Assembly (NCBI RefSeq): GCF_032917945.1
Contig: NZ_CP136624.1
Span: 7,998,001 to 8,062,000, forward strand
Length of the DNA stretch: 64,000 nucleotides
Direction: 5' to 3'
Source of the DNA: Bradyrhizobium sp. sBnM-33
Lineage (GTDB): Bacteria; Pseudomonadota; Alphaproteobacteria; Rhizobiales; Xanthobacteraceae
This document shows positions 49,163 to 57,899 of the stretch, one piece after another (positions within the stretch are counted from its first letter, which is position 1; every line of letters begins with the position of its first letter). The position numbers and the translations under genes are program-made. Below the pieces are notes generated by a model. The model saw only the letters and a program-made list of their open reading frames with translations. It did not search any database and was not told the origin of the DNA.

Positions 49163-50290
49163 GTGACCGAATTTTCGCCGTTACAGTCGGAGATCCACAA
49201 GCTGATCAGATCGTCAGGACCGATGCCGGTCTGGCGGTACATGGAACTGTGCCTGATGCATCCCGAGCACGGCTATTACGTGTCGCGCGATCCATTGGGC
49301 CGTGAGGGCGATTTCACCACCGCGCCCGAGGTCAGCCAGATGTTCGGCGAACTGCTCGGTCTATGGACGGCCTCGGTCTGGAAGGCGATCGGTTCGCCGC
49401 CGATGCTGCGGCTGGTCGAACTCGGCCCGGGCCGCGGCACCATGATGGCGGACGCGCTCCGCGCTGTCAGGGTGCTGCCGCCGCTCTATCAATCGGTCCA
49501 GATCCATCTCGTCGAAATCAATCCGGTGCTGCGCGAGAAGCAGCAGGCAACGCTATCCGGCGCGCGCAACATCACCTGGCACGACAGTATCGACGACGTG
49601 CCCGAGGGCCCCGCGGTCATTCTCGCCAACGAATATTTCGACGTGCTGCCGATCCATCAGGTGGTCAAGCGCGAAACCGGCTGGCACGAGCGCGTTGTCA
49701 ACCTCGACGCCAATGGCAAGCTGGTATTCGCCGCCGCGGATGACCCGATACCGCGCTTCGAAGTGCTGCTGCCGCCGCTGGTGCGCGCGGCCCCGATCGG
49801 CGCCGTGTTCGAATGGCGGCCGGATACCGAGATGATGAAGATCGCGGCGCGGGTGCGCGACCACGACGGTGCTGCACTGATCATCGATTACGGCCATCTG
49901 CGCAGTGACGCCGGCGACACCTTCCAGGCGATCGCCCGCCACAGCTTTGCCGATCCCTTGAAGAATCCAGGCCAGGCCGACGTCACCGCCCATGTCGATT
50001 TCCAGGCGCTGGCGCGCGCGGCGGAGGACGTCGGCGCGCGCGTTCATGGCCCGGTGACGCAGGGCGAGTTCCTCAAACGGCTCGGCATCGAGACCCGGGC
50101 CGTTACATTGATGGGAAAGACCACCCCGGAAGTTTCCGCTGACATTTCCGCCGCGCTCAAGCGCCTGACCGACAGCGGCCGCGGCGGCATGGGGTCGATG
50201 TTCAAGGTACTTGCGGTTACCGAACCCAATCTCACCTCAGTCGCAGGTCTCAGCGACGAACCGCCGGTGCCGGGAGACGAAAAAGCATGA
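49163..50290 (+). CDS. SAM-dependent methyltransferase, MidA/NDUFAF7-like
   Basis: A 375-residue class I methyltransferase. GHGYYVSRDPLGREGDFTTA-type opening (HPEHGYYVSRDPLGREGDFT), SAM site LRLVELGPGRGTMMADALRA, then NEYFDVLPIHQVVKRETGWH, which is the signature of the MidA family (DUF185), and IIDYGHLRSDAGDTFQAI. The mitochondrial homologue methylates an Arg in complex I subunit NDUFS2; a similar role in bacteria is plausible but unproven here. GTG start with AAGG upstream, 8 bases after the lgt stop. It overlaps pgeF by four bases (ATGA). Confidence 0.92.
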   Translation: MTEFSPLQSEIHKLIRSSGPMPVWRYMELCLMHPEHGYYVSRDPLGREGDFTTAPEVSQMFGELLGLWTASVWKAIGSPPMLRLVELGPGRGTMMADALRAVRVLPPLYQSVQIHLVEINPVLREKQQATLSGARNITWHDSIDDVPEGPAVILANEYFDVLPIHQVVKRETGWHERVVNLDANGKLVFAAADDPIPRFEVLLPPLVRAAPIGAVFEWRPDTEMMKIAARVRDHDGAALIIDYGHLRSDAGDTFQAIARHSFADPLKNPGQADVTAHVDFQALARAAEDVGARVHGPVTQGEFLKRLGIETRAVTLMGKTTPEVSADISAALKRLTDSGRGGMGSMFKVLAVTEPNLTSVAGLSDEPPVPGDEKA

Positions 50291-51054
50291 CGTTCGGATC
50301 GTCGCTGCTCGCAGCCATTCCCGGGCTGCGCCACGCGTTCTTCACCCGCGAGGGCGGGGTATCAGGTGGAATTTACGAAGGACTCAATGGCGGATTGGGG
50401 TCCAACGACGATCCGGCCAATGTCGCGGAAAACCGCCGCCGGATGGCCGAGCGGATGGGCGTTGCGCCCGAACATCTTCTCAGCGTGCACCAGATCCATT
50501 CACCCGACGCCGTGGTCGCGACCGGACCATGGCAGCGCGACAAGCCGCGCGCCGACGCGCTCGTCACCCGCACAGTAGGCATCGCCATCAGCGTTACCGC
50601 CGCGGATTGCGGCCCGATCCTATTCGCCGACGCCAGCGCCCGCGTGATCGGCGCGGCACACGCCGGCTGGAAGGGCGCGCTGACCGGCGTGCTGGAATCC
50701 ACCATCGAGGCGATGGAAAAACTCGGCGCCGACCGCTCCGGCATCGTCGCCGCCATCGGCCCCCTGATCCGCCAGCACTCCTACGAAGTCGGCAGCGAAT
50801 TCGTGGAGCGCTTCATGGATGCCGACGCCGAGAATGCAATGTTCTTCATTCCCTCGGTTCGATCAGGACATTCGATGTTCGACCTCGCCGGCTTCATCCG
50901 CATGCGGCTGGAGAACGCCGGCATCCTGATGATCGACGACCTCGGTGTCGACACCTATTCCGACGAGCGCTTCTACAGCTACCGTCGTTCGGTGCACCGG
51001 AAAGAGCCGGACTACGGCCGCCACGTTCACGCAATCGCGCTGGCGAGCGAGTAA
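50287..51054 (+). CDS. pgeF: Peptidoglycan editing factor PgeF (YfiH/CNF1-like)
   Basis: A 255-residue copper/zinc-site protein once called a laccase-like (polyphenol oxidase) protein. LRHAFFTREGGVSGGIYEGL, then VHQIHSPDAVVATGPW with the first His, ISVTAADCGPILFADASARV with the Cys, GAAHAGWKGALTGVLESTIE with the second His, and SMFDLAGFIRMRLENAGILM. In E. coli it removes wrongly incorporated amino acids from peptidoglycan precursors. ATGA overlap with the MidA-like gene upstream implies co-translation. Confidence 0.95.
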   Translation: MTFGSSLLAAIPGLRHAFFTREGGVSGGIYEGLNGGLGSNDDPANVAENRRRMAERMGVAPEHLLSVHQIHSPDAVVATGPWQRDKPRADALVTRTVGIAISVTAADCGPILFADASARVIGAAHAGWKGALTGVLESTIEAMEKLGADRSGIVAAIGPLIRQHSYEVGSEFVERFMDADAENAMFFIPSVRSGHSMFDLAGFIRMRLENAGILMIDDLGVDTYSDERFYSYRRSVHRKEPDYGRHVHAIALASE

Positions 51055-51058
51055 TTTC

Positions 51059-51210
51059 CTACTTCAACCGCAGCACCACCTTGCCTCGCGCTCGGCCGGC
51101 TTTCAGGTAGGTGAGCGCCGCAGGCAACTGCTCGAAAGGAAATTCGCGTCGAGGCCAAAGGCTCGCATGGATCATCCCGCGCGGTTGAAGAATTCTGGCA
51201 ACAAGAAGGA
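51059..51210 (-). pseudogene. C-terminal remnant of a zinc-type alcohol dehydrogenase / quinone oxidoreductase
   Basis: On the minus strand the last ~50 codons before a TAG at 51059 read RILQPRGMIHASLWPRREFP, then FEQLPAALTYLKAGRARGKV and VLRLK. The L-x-x-A-x-x-Y-L-x-x-G-R-A-R-G-K-V-V-L pattern is the standard end of medium-chain dehydrogenases. No start or other domains are upstream. It lies in the gap between pgeF and the lipoprotein gene. Confidence 0.72.
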
Positions 51211-51303
51211 GAGACCGGACGAGCTGGCCGCCATCTTTTTTTGGCGAGCTTATCCACGCGCTGCCCTAGACCTTAACACATTTTAACGATATCGCAGGGA
51301 GCA

Positions 51304-51924
51304 ATGAGGAACACCTTGATTGCTTCGTGTCTGCGAGCCCCGCACGCCTTGATGGCCGCGGCGCTGCTTGTCATTTCTTGTGCGCTCGGTGGCTGTGCCG
51401 GCGGCGGCGCGGCCAGCGGCTCGTATGCGATGGCCCCGAGCGCGGGCGGCGGTCCTACCGTGGCATTTGAATCGATCGATGGTCCGCCGCCGCAGGTGTT
51501 CGACCGAATGGTCAGCGTGCTCGATAGCGAATCGAAGCTCCGAAACCTGTCGATCGTCTCGCGCGAGGGCGGAGCATCGTACCGCGTGCGCAGCTATCTC
51601 TCGGCGCAGGTGGTTCGCGGCAAGACCGTGATTGCCTGGGTCTGGGACGTCTATGACAACAACCAGCAGCGTGCGCTGCGACTTTCCGGCGAAGAGCCCG
51701 CCGGCAAGGCTGGCCGCGACGCCTGGGCGGCGGCCGACGACCTCGTGTTGCGGAAAATAGCGCAGGCCGGCCTCAGCGGTCTGTCCGGCATGATCAACGG
51801 AAGCCCGGATGCAGGACCTGCGCCGGCTCCGGAGCGTCGCGGTCCCGCGGTCGCGAGTGCCGAAGAAACAGTACCCGCCCAGGATGCGGCCGGCGTCACG
51901 GCGCTCAGTTTCAGCGCCCAATAA
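51304..51924 (+). CDS. Lipoprotein (Rhizobiales-type, hypothetical)
   Basis: A 206-residue exported lipoprotein. Signal LMAAALLVISCALGGC with the lipobox LGGC (Cys near residue 31), then GGGPTVAFESIDGPPPQVFD, LRNLSIVSREGGASYRVRSY and LSAQVVRGKTVIAWVWDVYD. It ends in a Pro/Ala-rich segment. The middle looks like a compact domain binding something in the periplasm. It sits among lgt, pgeF and prs, the same position as in related genomes (recalled). Lgt, encoded 2 kb upstream, will modify its Cys. Confidence 0.85.
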   Translation: MRNTLIASCLRAPHALMAAALLVISCALGGCAGGGAASGSYAMAPSAGGGPTVAFESIDGPPPQVFDRMVSVLDSESKLRNLSIVSREGGASYRVRSYLSAQVVRGKTVIAWVWDVYDNNQQRALRLSGEEPAGKAGRDAWAAADDLVLRKIAQAGLSGLSGMINGSPDAGPAPAPERRGPAVASAEETVPAQDAAGVTALSFSAQ

Positions 51925-52095
51925 ACAGCCCTGTAAAGTCCCGTATCGGCCGATTTTTGACCGGGAAAACGACATCAACGGGTTGCCAGCCGAGCCGCCC
52001 GCCTGATATCTCCTCGCTCACCAAAACGCGCCGGTTCCCGAGGACTTCTCGATATGCTGAACGTCGTATCCAGCAAGGCGCGAGGAGAAGCGTTG

Positions 52096-53049
52096 ATGGC
52101 GGCCAAAAACGGCTCAATCAAGCTGGTCGCCGGTAATTCCAATCCCGCGCTGGCCCAGGAAATCGCCAACTGGCTGCATCTGCCGCTGACCAAGGCGGTG
52201 GTCCGGCGCTTCGCCGACATGGAAATCTTCGTCGAAATCCAGGAAAACGTCCGCGGTTCGGACGTCTACATCATCCAGTCGACGTCGTTTCCGGCCAATG
52301 ACCATCTGATGGAGCTCCTGATCATCACCGACGCGCTGCGCCGGGCCTCCGCCCGCCGCATCACCGCGGTGGTTCCCTATTTCGGCTATGCGCGGCAGGA
52401 CCGAAAGGTCGGGTCGCGCTCGCCGATTTCGGCCAAACTCGTTGCCAACCTGATCACCCATGCCGGCGTCGACCGCGTGATGACGCTCGATTTGCACGCC
52501 GGGCAGATCCAGGGCTTCTTCGACATCCCGACCGACAATCTCTACGCTTCGCCGGTGATGGTGCGCGACATCAAGGAGCGCTTCGACCTCGGCAATGTGA
52601 TGGTGGTGTCGCCCGACGTCGGCGGCGTCGTGCGCGCCCGCGGACTGGCCAAGCGCATCAACACGCCGCTCGCCATCATCGACAAGCGCCGCGAGCGCGC
52701 CGGTGAATCCGAAGTCATGAACGTGATCGGCGACTGCGCCGGCTACACCTGCATCCTGATCGACGACATCGTCGATTCCGGCGGCACGCTGGTGAACGCG
52801 GCCGACGCTCTGATCGCCAACGGCGCCAAGGAAGTCTACGCCTATATCAGCCACGGCGTGCTCTCAGGCGGCGCTGCCGCGCGCATCGCCTCGTCGAAGC
52901 TGAAAGAGCTCGTCATCACCGACTCGATCCTTCCGACGGAAGCGGTCAACAAGGCCGCCAACATCCGCACGCTGTCGATCGCGCCCCTGATCGCCGAAGC
53001 GATCAGCCGCACCGCGTCGGAAGAATCGGTGTCGAGCCTGTTCGACTGA
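52096..53049 (+). CDS. prs: Ribose-phosphate pyrophosphokinase
   Basis: Makes PRPP from ribose 5-phosphate and ATP, feeding purine, pyrimidine, histidine, tryptophan and NAD synthesis. 317 residues. [80 protein letters not shown], and the PRPP-binding loop [26 protein letters not shown] lies 8 bases before [10 protein letters not shown]; an ATG 14 codons upstream lacks such a site. Confidence 0.97.
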   Translation: MAAKNGSIKLVAGNSNPALAQEIANWLHLPLTKAVVRRFADMEIFVEIQENVRGSDVYIIQSTSFPANDHLMELLIITDALRRASARRITAVVPYFGYARQDRKVGSRSPISAKLVANLITHAGVDRVMTLDLHAGQIQGFFDIPTDNLYASPVMVRDIKERFDLGNVMVVSPDVGGVVRARGLAKRINTPLAIIDKRRERAGESEVMNVIGDCAGYTCILIDDIVDSGGTLVNAADALIANGAKEVYAYISHGVLSGGAAARIASSKLKELVITDSILPTEAVNKAANIRTLSIAPLIAEAISRTASEESVSSLFD

Positions 53050-53057
53050 AGCAGGTC

Positions 53058-53200
53058 CGTAGGGTGGGCCAAGCCAACGGGTCGCGCGAACGCGCGCCCG
53101 ATGACAGGCTCCGCGGCGTCTCGAAGGATGAATGGCACTAGCGGGGCCGCATGGTTCGAGACGGCGCTAAAGCGCCTCCTCACCATGAGGGTTTAGCAGG
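53058..53200. repeat. Composite palindromic repeat (types E, A and G parts)
   Basis: CGTAGGGTGGGCCAAGCCAA is the type E beginning, CGCGAACGCGCGCCCGATGA the type A middle, GTCTCGAAGGATGAATGGCA and CTCACCATGAGGG the type G end. It fills the gap between prs and the SDR gene. Confidence 0.7.
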
Positions 53201-53207
53201 CGCCTTG

Positions 53208-54023
53208 CTATTCAAATCCCGGTCGCGGCACCAAATTCATCAGCATATTGGCGTAGCCGCCATCGACCATGATCTCCTCGCCGTTGACATAGGACGCGCG
53301 ATCGCTGGCGAGAAACAATATCGCATCGGCCATATCCTGCGGCATGCCGACCCGCCGCAACGGCACGACGGCGGCGCGGCGTTCGGTGACGCCCGGTGTA
53401 TCGTAGAACGCCTGACTCATCGGCGTGATCACCATGCCGGGACTGACGACATTGCTGCGGATGCCATGCGGTCCCCACTCGTTGGCGAGTTGCTGCGAGA
53501 GCATGATTACGCCGGCCTTGCTGACGCTGTAGGCGCCGCTCTGCCCCTGCGCATTGCTGCCGGCGATCGAGGCGACGTGAACCAGGCTGCCGCGGCCATG
53601 CGCGCGCATCTGCCGGCCGAACACCTGCGCGCAGAGGAAGTAGCCGGTCAGGTTGACGGTGAGAACGGCATTCCATTCGGCAAGCGACAAGGTGTCGAGC
53701 GCACCGGGACGCAGCACCGCCGCGGTGTTGACCAGCACGTCGCACGACGCCAGCGATTTCTCGATCATCGCGGCCGCAGCGGTGACGCTCTCGACATCAG
53801 TCGTATCGCAACGCGCGATGACATGGTCAGCGCCGAGCTTGGCGAGTTCGGCGCGCGTTACCTCAAGCCCGCGTTCATCGAGATCGATGGCCGCGACCCG
53901 GGCGCCGGCCTGGGCAAAACTGAGGGCAACGGCGCGGCCGATCCCGCCTCCCCCGCCCGTCACCACGCAAACGCGGCCGGATAGGCCGAGCCAATCGGAA
54001 GATTCTCTTTCGGCGTTGACCAT
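53208..54023 (-). CDS. Short-chain dehydrogenase/reductase
   Basis: A 271-residue NAD(P)-dependent oxidoreductase of the classical SDR type: VCVVTGGGGGIGRAVALSFA (cofactor loop), DVLVNTAAVLRPGALDTLSL, ASIAGSNAQGQSGAYSVSKA with catalytic Ser, Tyr and Lys, then NVVSPGMVITPM. The sequence resembles sugar or acyl alcohol dehydrogenases, but substrate cannot be named. GGAGG lies 5 bases before MVNAERESSD, chosen over an 8-codon extension. Downstream is the prs gap. Confidence 0.93.
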   Translation of the reverse strand: MVNAERESSDWLGLSGRVCVVTGGGGGIGRAVALSFAQAGARVAAIDLDERGLEVTRAELAKLGADHVIARCDTTDVESVTAAAAMIEKSLASCDVLVNTAAVLRPGALDTLSLAEWNAVLTVNLTGYFLCAQVFGRQMRAHGRGSLVHVASIAGSNAQGQSGAYSVSKAGVIMLSQQLANEWGPHGIRSNVVSPGMVITPMSQAFYDTPGVTERRAAVVPLRRVGMPQDMADAILFLASDRASYVNGEEIMVDGGYANMLMNLVPRPGFE

Positions 54024-54049
54024 CGATGCCTCCAATTGAGAATGCATTC

Positions 54050-54164
54050 GTCATTGCGAGCCAACAGGTCGCGCAAATGCACACCCGATGACAGGCTCCG
54101 CGAAGCAATCCATCGAACCACAAGTAGATAGATTGCTTCGTCATTTCGTTCCTCGCAATGACGG
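54050..54164. repeat. Dispersed palindromic repeat, type A
   Basis: TCATTGCGAGCCAACAGGTC, CACCCGATGACAGGCTCCGC, GAAGCAATCCATCGAACCAC and TTCCTCGCAATGACGG. It ends 7 bases from the stop codon of ribH2 and separates it from the SDR gene downstream. Confidence 0.85.
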
Positions 54165-54170
54165 GACTTG

Positions 54171-54749
54171 TTACCCCCCAATCCCCGCTGCCACTTGGCC
54201 GCGCAGCCGCTCCAGGCTGTGCAGCGTGTTGGCGCAGGCTTCCGCGACCTCGATGCCCTTGATGACGAAATGCTTGCGGAAGAATTCGTGGTGCACGGCG
54301 CTTTCATGGAATTGCTGCGGCGTCAGCACCGCCGAGAATACCGGCACCTCGGTCCTGAGCTGCACGTCCATCAGCGCCTTGATCACGGTGTCGGCGACGA
54401 ATTCATGGCGATAGATGCCGCCGTCGACCACGAGGCCGGCGGCCACGATCGCGGTGTAACGCCGCGTCTTGGCGAGCAGTTGCGCATGCAAGGGGATCTC
54501 GAACGAGCCCGGCACCTCGAACAGATCGACCTGCGCGCGCGTGATATGGCGCGCCTCGATCTCTTCGAGGAAGGCAATGCGGCATTCCTCGACCACGTCG
54601 CGGTGCCATGACGACTGCACGAAGGCGATGCGCTGCGGCTTGACGAAACGCGGATGCACCGGCGCCGGCGGACGCTCGGGCACGTCAGGAACGTGATGGG
54701 CTTCGGCTGTTTGGGATTGGACTTCAGGCTCTTGCAACATCTGATTCAT
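54171..54749 (-). CDS. ribH2: 6,7-dimethyl-8-ribityllumazine synthase, type II (RibH2)
   Basis: Penultimate enzyme of riboflavin synthesis. 192 residues with an extra ~35-residue Pro-rich N-terminus (PDVPERPPAPVHPRF). The fold reads RIAFVQSSWHRDVVEECRIA, ITRAQVDLFEVPGSFEIPLH with the substrate-binding residues, AGLVVDGGIYRHEFVADTVI with the catalytic His, then VFSAVLTPQQFHESAVHHEF. The WHRDVV and LTPQQFHE forms mark the RibH2 (type II, decameric) group of Rhizobiales, distinct from the RibH1 lumazine synthase. An FMN riboswitch lies 82 bases upstream on the same strand, so expression should fall when FMN is plentiful. Not in a rib operon here. Confidence 0.95.
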   Translation of the reverse strand: MNQMLQEPEVQSQTAEAHHVPDVPERPPAPVHPRFVKPQRIAFVQSSWHRDVVEECRIAFLEEIEARHITRAQVDLFEVPGSFEIPLHAQLLAKTRRYTAIVAAGLVVDGGIYRHEFVADTVIKALMDVQLRTEVPVFSAVLTPQQFHESAVHHEFFRKHFVIKGIEVAEACANTLHSLERLRGQVAAGIGG

Positions 54750-54830
54750 GGCTTTCCTCTTTCAGGACCAGAATCAGGGCATACGGAACGACGCCGACCC
54801 ACGCGCAAAGGTGCGAGGCCGCCGCAAACC

Positions 54831-54975
54831 GTTCTCTTTCATCCGGACTATAACCGTCGGCTTCGGAATCACACCGAATCTGCTGACCCTTCTTCTCGAG
54901 AGAAAAGAAGGCGCTCGCGGGCTTGGGCTACGTCACCCTTACCGCCGGTGGGGACTTTCACCCCGCCCTGAGAAC
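54831..54975 (-). ncRNA. FMN riboswitch (RFN element) controlling ribH2
   Basis: Read on the minus strand: GTTCTCAGGGCGGGGTGAAA, GTCCCCACCGGCGGTAA, then AGCCCGCGAGCGCC, a variable stem (CTTCTTTTCTCTCGAGAAGA), GGTCAGCAGATTCGGTGTGA, TTCCGAAGCCGACGGTTATA and GTCCGGATGAAAGAGAAC. This is the complete RFN consensus with the closing GTTCTC/GAGAAC stem. The expression platform in the ~80 bases before the ribH2 start has no T-run terminator, which suggests control of translation initiation (inference). Confidence 0.97.
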
Positions 54976-55165
54976 ATCGGCCGCCCGGAATGGACGACCT
55001 TTCTTCAGAATATGACCAAGGCCGGGGCGTCAGCAAGCGTCTTTGGCATGGGCAAACGGCATGTCCCTATGCCGCCGAAACAGGGCATGTGGCCTGCCGG
55101 ATCGCTGTCCTTACTCAAGTCGTGGCAATTGAGATAGGTTTGCTAAGAACAGGGGAACGCTCGAC

Positions 55166-55260
55166 ATGAAAATTCTTCGTCGGAATTTCCTCAAGCTCGC
55201 CGGCGCACTCATCGCTGCGCCCGCCTTGCCGCGGTTGGCGTCCGCAAGCCGGAGTAAGGG
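55166..55260 (+). pseudogene. N-terminal remnant of a Bug/TctC-type binding protein
   Basis: MKILRRNFLKLAGALIAAPA, then LPRLASASR: a twin-arginine-like signal peptide in the exact form of tripartite tricarboxylate transporter receptors (R-R-x-F-L-x-L-A-G). The mature protein should begin with a Y-P-x-R-P-V-x-x-I-V motif, but instead the sequence changes to unrelated GC-rich codons and runs into the methyltransferase gene on the other strand. Only about 30 codons survive. Confidence 0.65.
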
Positions 55261-55274
55261 TCCGCCGCCCGTGG

Positions 55275-55970
55275 CTACGTCTTTCGTGCGAAGGCTACAT
55301 ATTGCGCACCGAACGGGAGCCAGGCAAGGCCGGCCTCGAGCGGGCGCAACCGCGCGAGGCCGCGCGGGAAAAACAGATTGTATTGAACGCGAGGCGACGC
55401 CCATCCCGCGGCACTCAATCGCTTCGCCAGGCTACGCGCAAAAATCAGCCTGGCGTTCTCGTCGAACGGGCAGGTGTTCACCGCATGAACCGTCAGCGGG
55501 TTCAGCGGATTGTGCTCGAAGATCGCGATCAGGCCGCCCGGCCGCGTGATCCGGCGCAGCTCCTTCAGCCAGGTCACATGCTCCTCGTGGGGGATGTGAT
55601 GGAACACGCAAGCGGAGAAGGCAACATCGAACGCGCCGGCTTCGCAGGGAATGCGACTGTCCTCGATCAGAACATAGTTGCCATTGCCGGGGTAACGCTC
55701 CTTGCCCAGCGTGAGGCTGCGCTCCGAGACGTCGGACGATGTCAGGGCAGCGTCCGGAAAATACTTTCGAAAGAACGGAATCGAATTGCCGATCCCTGAG
55801 CCGAAATCGCAGATCTGCGAGACGCCGATCTGCTCACGATCGACGATCTGCCGGAGCTGCCTGATCTTGTATTCGGCGAAGTATTCCGGGCCCTCGCCGG
55901 TGACCGCCACATTCTCGCGATGCTGCTCGTAATAGGCGTCGGCAAAGCGATCAAATTCAGCCTTGTCCAT
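55275..55970 (-). CDS. Class I SAM-dependent methyltransferase
   Basis: A 231-residue methyltransferase: FDRFADAYYEQHRENVAVTG, then the SAM motif ICDFGSGIGNSIPFFRKYFP, ALTSSDVSERSLTLGKERYP, FDVAFSACVFHHIPHEEHVT and LKELRRITRPGGLIAIFEHN. AGGA lies 8 bases before MDKAEFDRFA; a GTG 20 codons upstream is open. It lies next to the glycosyltransferase genes of 56-61 kb, so methylation of a glycan or lipid is possible (inference). Its end runs into the remnant at 55166-55260. Confidence 0.87.
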   Translation of the reverse strand: MDKAEFDRFADAYYEQHRENVAVTGEGPEYFAEYKIRQLRQIVDREQIGVSQICDFGSGIGNSIPFFRKYFPDAALTSSDVSERSLTLGKERYPGNGNYVLIEDSRIPCEAGAFDVAFSACVFHHIPHEEHVTWLKELRRITRPGGLIAIFEHNPLNPLTVHAVNTCPFDENARLIFARSLAKRLSAAGWASPRVQYNLFFPRGLARLRPLEAGLAWLPFGAQYVAFARKT

Positions 55971-56205
55971 GTAGGCGATCCTGGTTTCCGAAAAAGGCGG
56001 CGGTCGAGCGGCGGCGCGCGGGGCCGGCACTCATCGTGACGCAACGTTTAGATAGCGCCTAAACATTTGATTAATTTAGCCGCAGCCGGCTTCGACGAAT
56101 CGTAGCGCGGCAGGTCTAAAAATTGATGAACAATTAACCGGGCTTCATCGATTATCGCAGGCAGCACTTCGAACCGATATCATTGCCGGACAGGCTGCCA
56201 AACCC

Positions 56206-57285
56206 ATGGAAATTCAGGACGGGACGCCGCGCCCCGGCAAGATGTTTCTGTCCATCGTTGTACCTTGCTACAACGAAGAAGACGGCTTGCGCGAATTTCA
56301 CCACCAGATGACTTCAGCCGCGCGCGCGCTGTGCGGCCAGCGGTTCGAGCTGATCCTGGTCGATGACGGCTCGACCGACCACACCTGGAAGCTGATCAAC
56401 CAGCTCTCGGCGGAAGACCGCAATGTCGTCGCGGTCCGGCTTTCCCGTAATCACGGACACCAACTGGCGCTGACGGCCGGGCTTTCCACCGTGCGCGGCG
56501 ATCTGGTGCTGGTGATCGATGCCGACCTGCAGGATCCGCCGGAATTGCTGACGCCGATGTACGAGATGATGGCGCGCGAAAGCGCCGATGTCGTCTACGG
56601 CCTGCGCCGCAGCCGCGCCGGCGAAACCCGCTTCAAGAAGAAATCGGCCAAAGCCTTCTATCGCCTGCTCGCCAGGATCACGCGCGTTCATATCCCGGTC
56701 GATACTGGCGACTTCCGGCTGATGAGCCGCCGCATCTCCGACCAGCTCGTGCAGATGCCGGAGCATGACCGCTTCATCCGAGGGATGGTGGCCTGGCTCG
56801 GCTACAAGCAGGTCGCCTACGAGTACGACCGCAATCCGCGCTTCGCCGGCTCAACCAAATACCCGCTGGCGAAAATGATCGGCTTTGCCGCCGACGCGCT
56901 GATCAGCTTTTCGATGGTGCCGTTGCGGATCGCGACCTATGTCGGTGCACTCCTGACAACCGTTCTCACCTTTGTCGGCATCGGCGCCGTCATCAGCTGG
57001 ATCCTGTCGGGCACCGTGCCTGGCTGGACCAGTTTGACGCTACTGGTCGTGATGATTTCGTCAGTCCAGCTCCTCGTGCTCGGGCTGATCGGGGAATATG
57101 TCGGACGCATCTATATCCAGTCCAAGAACCGCCCGCTGTTCGTGATCTCGCATATCCACCGTCGTGGGCGGCTGCCGCACCATGCGAGCGACGGCGAGGA
57201 TCACGTCGAAAAAGCGACGTTCAAGACCTTGCTGGCCCAATCGGGGCCGAAGCCGCGCAGCCACGCCTACGACGAGGCCTCCTGA
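56206..57285 (+). CDS. Glycosyltransferase family 2, DPM1/GtrB-like
   Basis: A 359-residue membrane-linked glycosyltransferase: MFLSIVVPCYNEEDGLREFH, then the DDGSTDHTW and VLVIDADLQDPPELLTPMYE (D-x-D-type) metal and nucleotide motifs, and VDTGDFRLMSRRISDQLVQM. After ~230 residues come two transmembrane helices (VGALLTTVLTFVGIGAVISW, LTLLVVMISSVQLLVLGLIG). This is the architecture of polyprenyl-phosphate sugar transferases such as GtrB, ArnC and DPM1. Its last codon overlaps the next gene by one base. An inner start at 56242 is possible. Confidence 0.92.
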   Translation: MEIQDGTPRPGKMFLSIVVPCYNEEDGLREFHHQMTSAARALCGQRFELILVDDGSTDHTWKLINQLSAEDRNVVAVRLSRNHGHQLALTAGLSTVRGDLVLVIDADLQDPPELLTPMYEMMARESADVVYGLRRSRAGETRFKKKSAKAFYRLLARITRVHIPVDTGDFRLMSRRISDQLVQMPEHDRFIRGMVAWLGYKQVAYEYDRNPRFAGSTKYPLAKMIGFAADALISFSMVPLRIATYVGALLTTVLTFVGIGAVISWILSGTVPGWTSLTLLVVMISSVQLLVLGLIGEYVGRIYIQSKNRPLFVISHIHRRGRLPHHASDGEDHVEKATFKTLLAQSGPKPRSHAYDEAS

Positions 57286-57884
57286 TGAAGGCGATCCTGA
57301 ACCATCCCGCGCTTTACCAGGCCTACCAGAACGCCGGCGGATTCTTTGGCGCCCGCATCAAGGCGATCGCCGATTACCTGACGTTGCGGCCGGGAATGCG
57401 GATGATCGACATCGGATGTGGGCCCGGCCATATCCTGCGCCATCTGCCCGAAGATATTGAATATACCGGCTTCGACATCTACGAGGCCTATATCGCCTAT
57501 GCGAGGCGGTCGTTCGGCCATCTCGGCACGTTTCATTGCCGCCATTTCGACGCCGCAGCCGCCCGCGAATTCGCCGGCGCCGACGTCGTCATGATGAACG
57601 GCGTGCTGCATCACATCGGCGACGATGGCTTGCAGGCCACGCTTGCCGACATCCGCGACGTCCTCAAGGAAGACGGCGTCCTGTTCACGCTGGACGGCTG
57701 CTATCGCGAAGGGCAGTCTCGCGTCGCCAAATGGCTGCTCGACAATGACCGCGGCGAATTCGTCCGCGACCGCGATGGTTACGACCGGGTGCTTCGCCGC
57801 GCGTTTGGAAAAGTGAACCTCGCGATTCGCGACGATTACTCGCGCGTGCCATACACCTTCATCATCGGCGTATCGCAAAAGTAA
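57285..57884 (+). CDS. Class I SAM-dependent methyltransferase
   Basis: A 199-residue methyltransferase: YQAYQNAGGFFGARIKAIAD, the SAM motif MRMIDIGCGPGHILRHLPED, then MMNGVLHHIGDDGLQATLAD and IRDVLKEDGVLFTLDGCYRE. It ends VNLAIRDDYSRVPYTFIIGV. The start codon overlaps the stop of the DPM1-like glycosyltransferase by one base, so the two are translationally coupled and presumably modify the same product (inference). Confidence 0.92.
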   Translation: MKAILNHPALYQAYQNAGGFFGARIKAIADYLTLRPGMRMIDIGCGPGHILRHLPEDIEYTGFDIYEAYIAYARRSFGHLGTFHCRHFDAAAAREFAGADVVMMNGVLHHIGDDGLQATLADIRDVLKEDGVLFTLDGCYREGQSRVAKWLLDNDRGEFVRDRDGYDRVLRRAFGKVNLAIRDDYSRVPYTFIIGVSQK

Positions 57885-57899
57885 CCGGCGCCAGAACGG

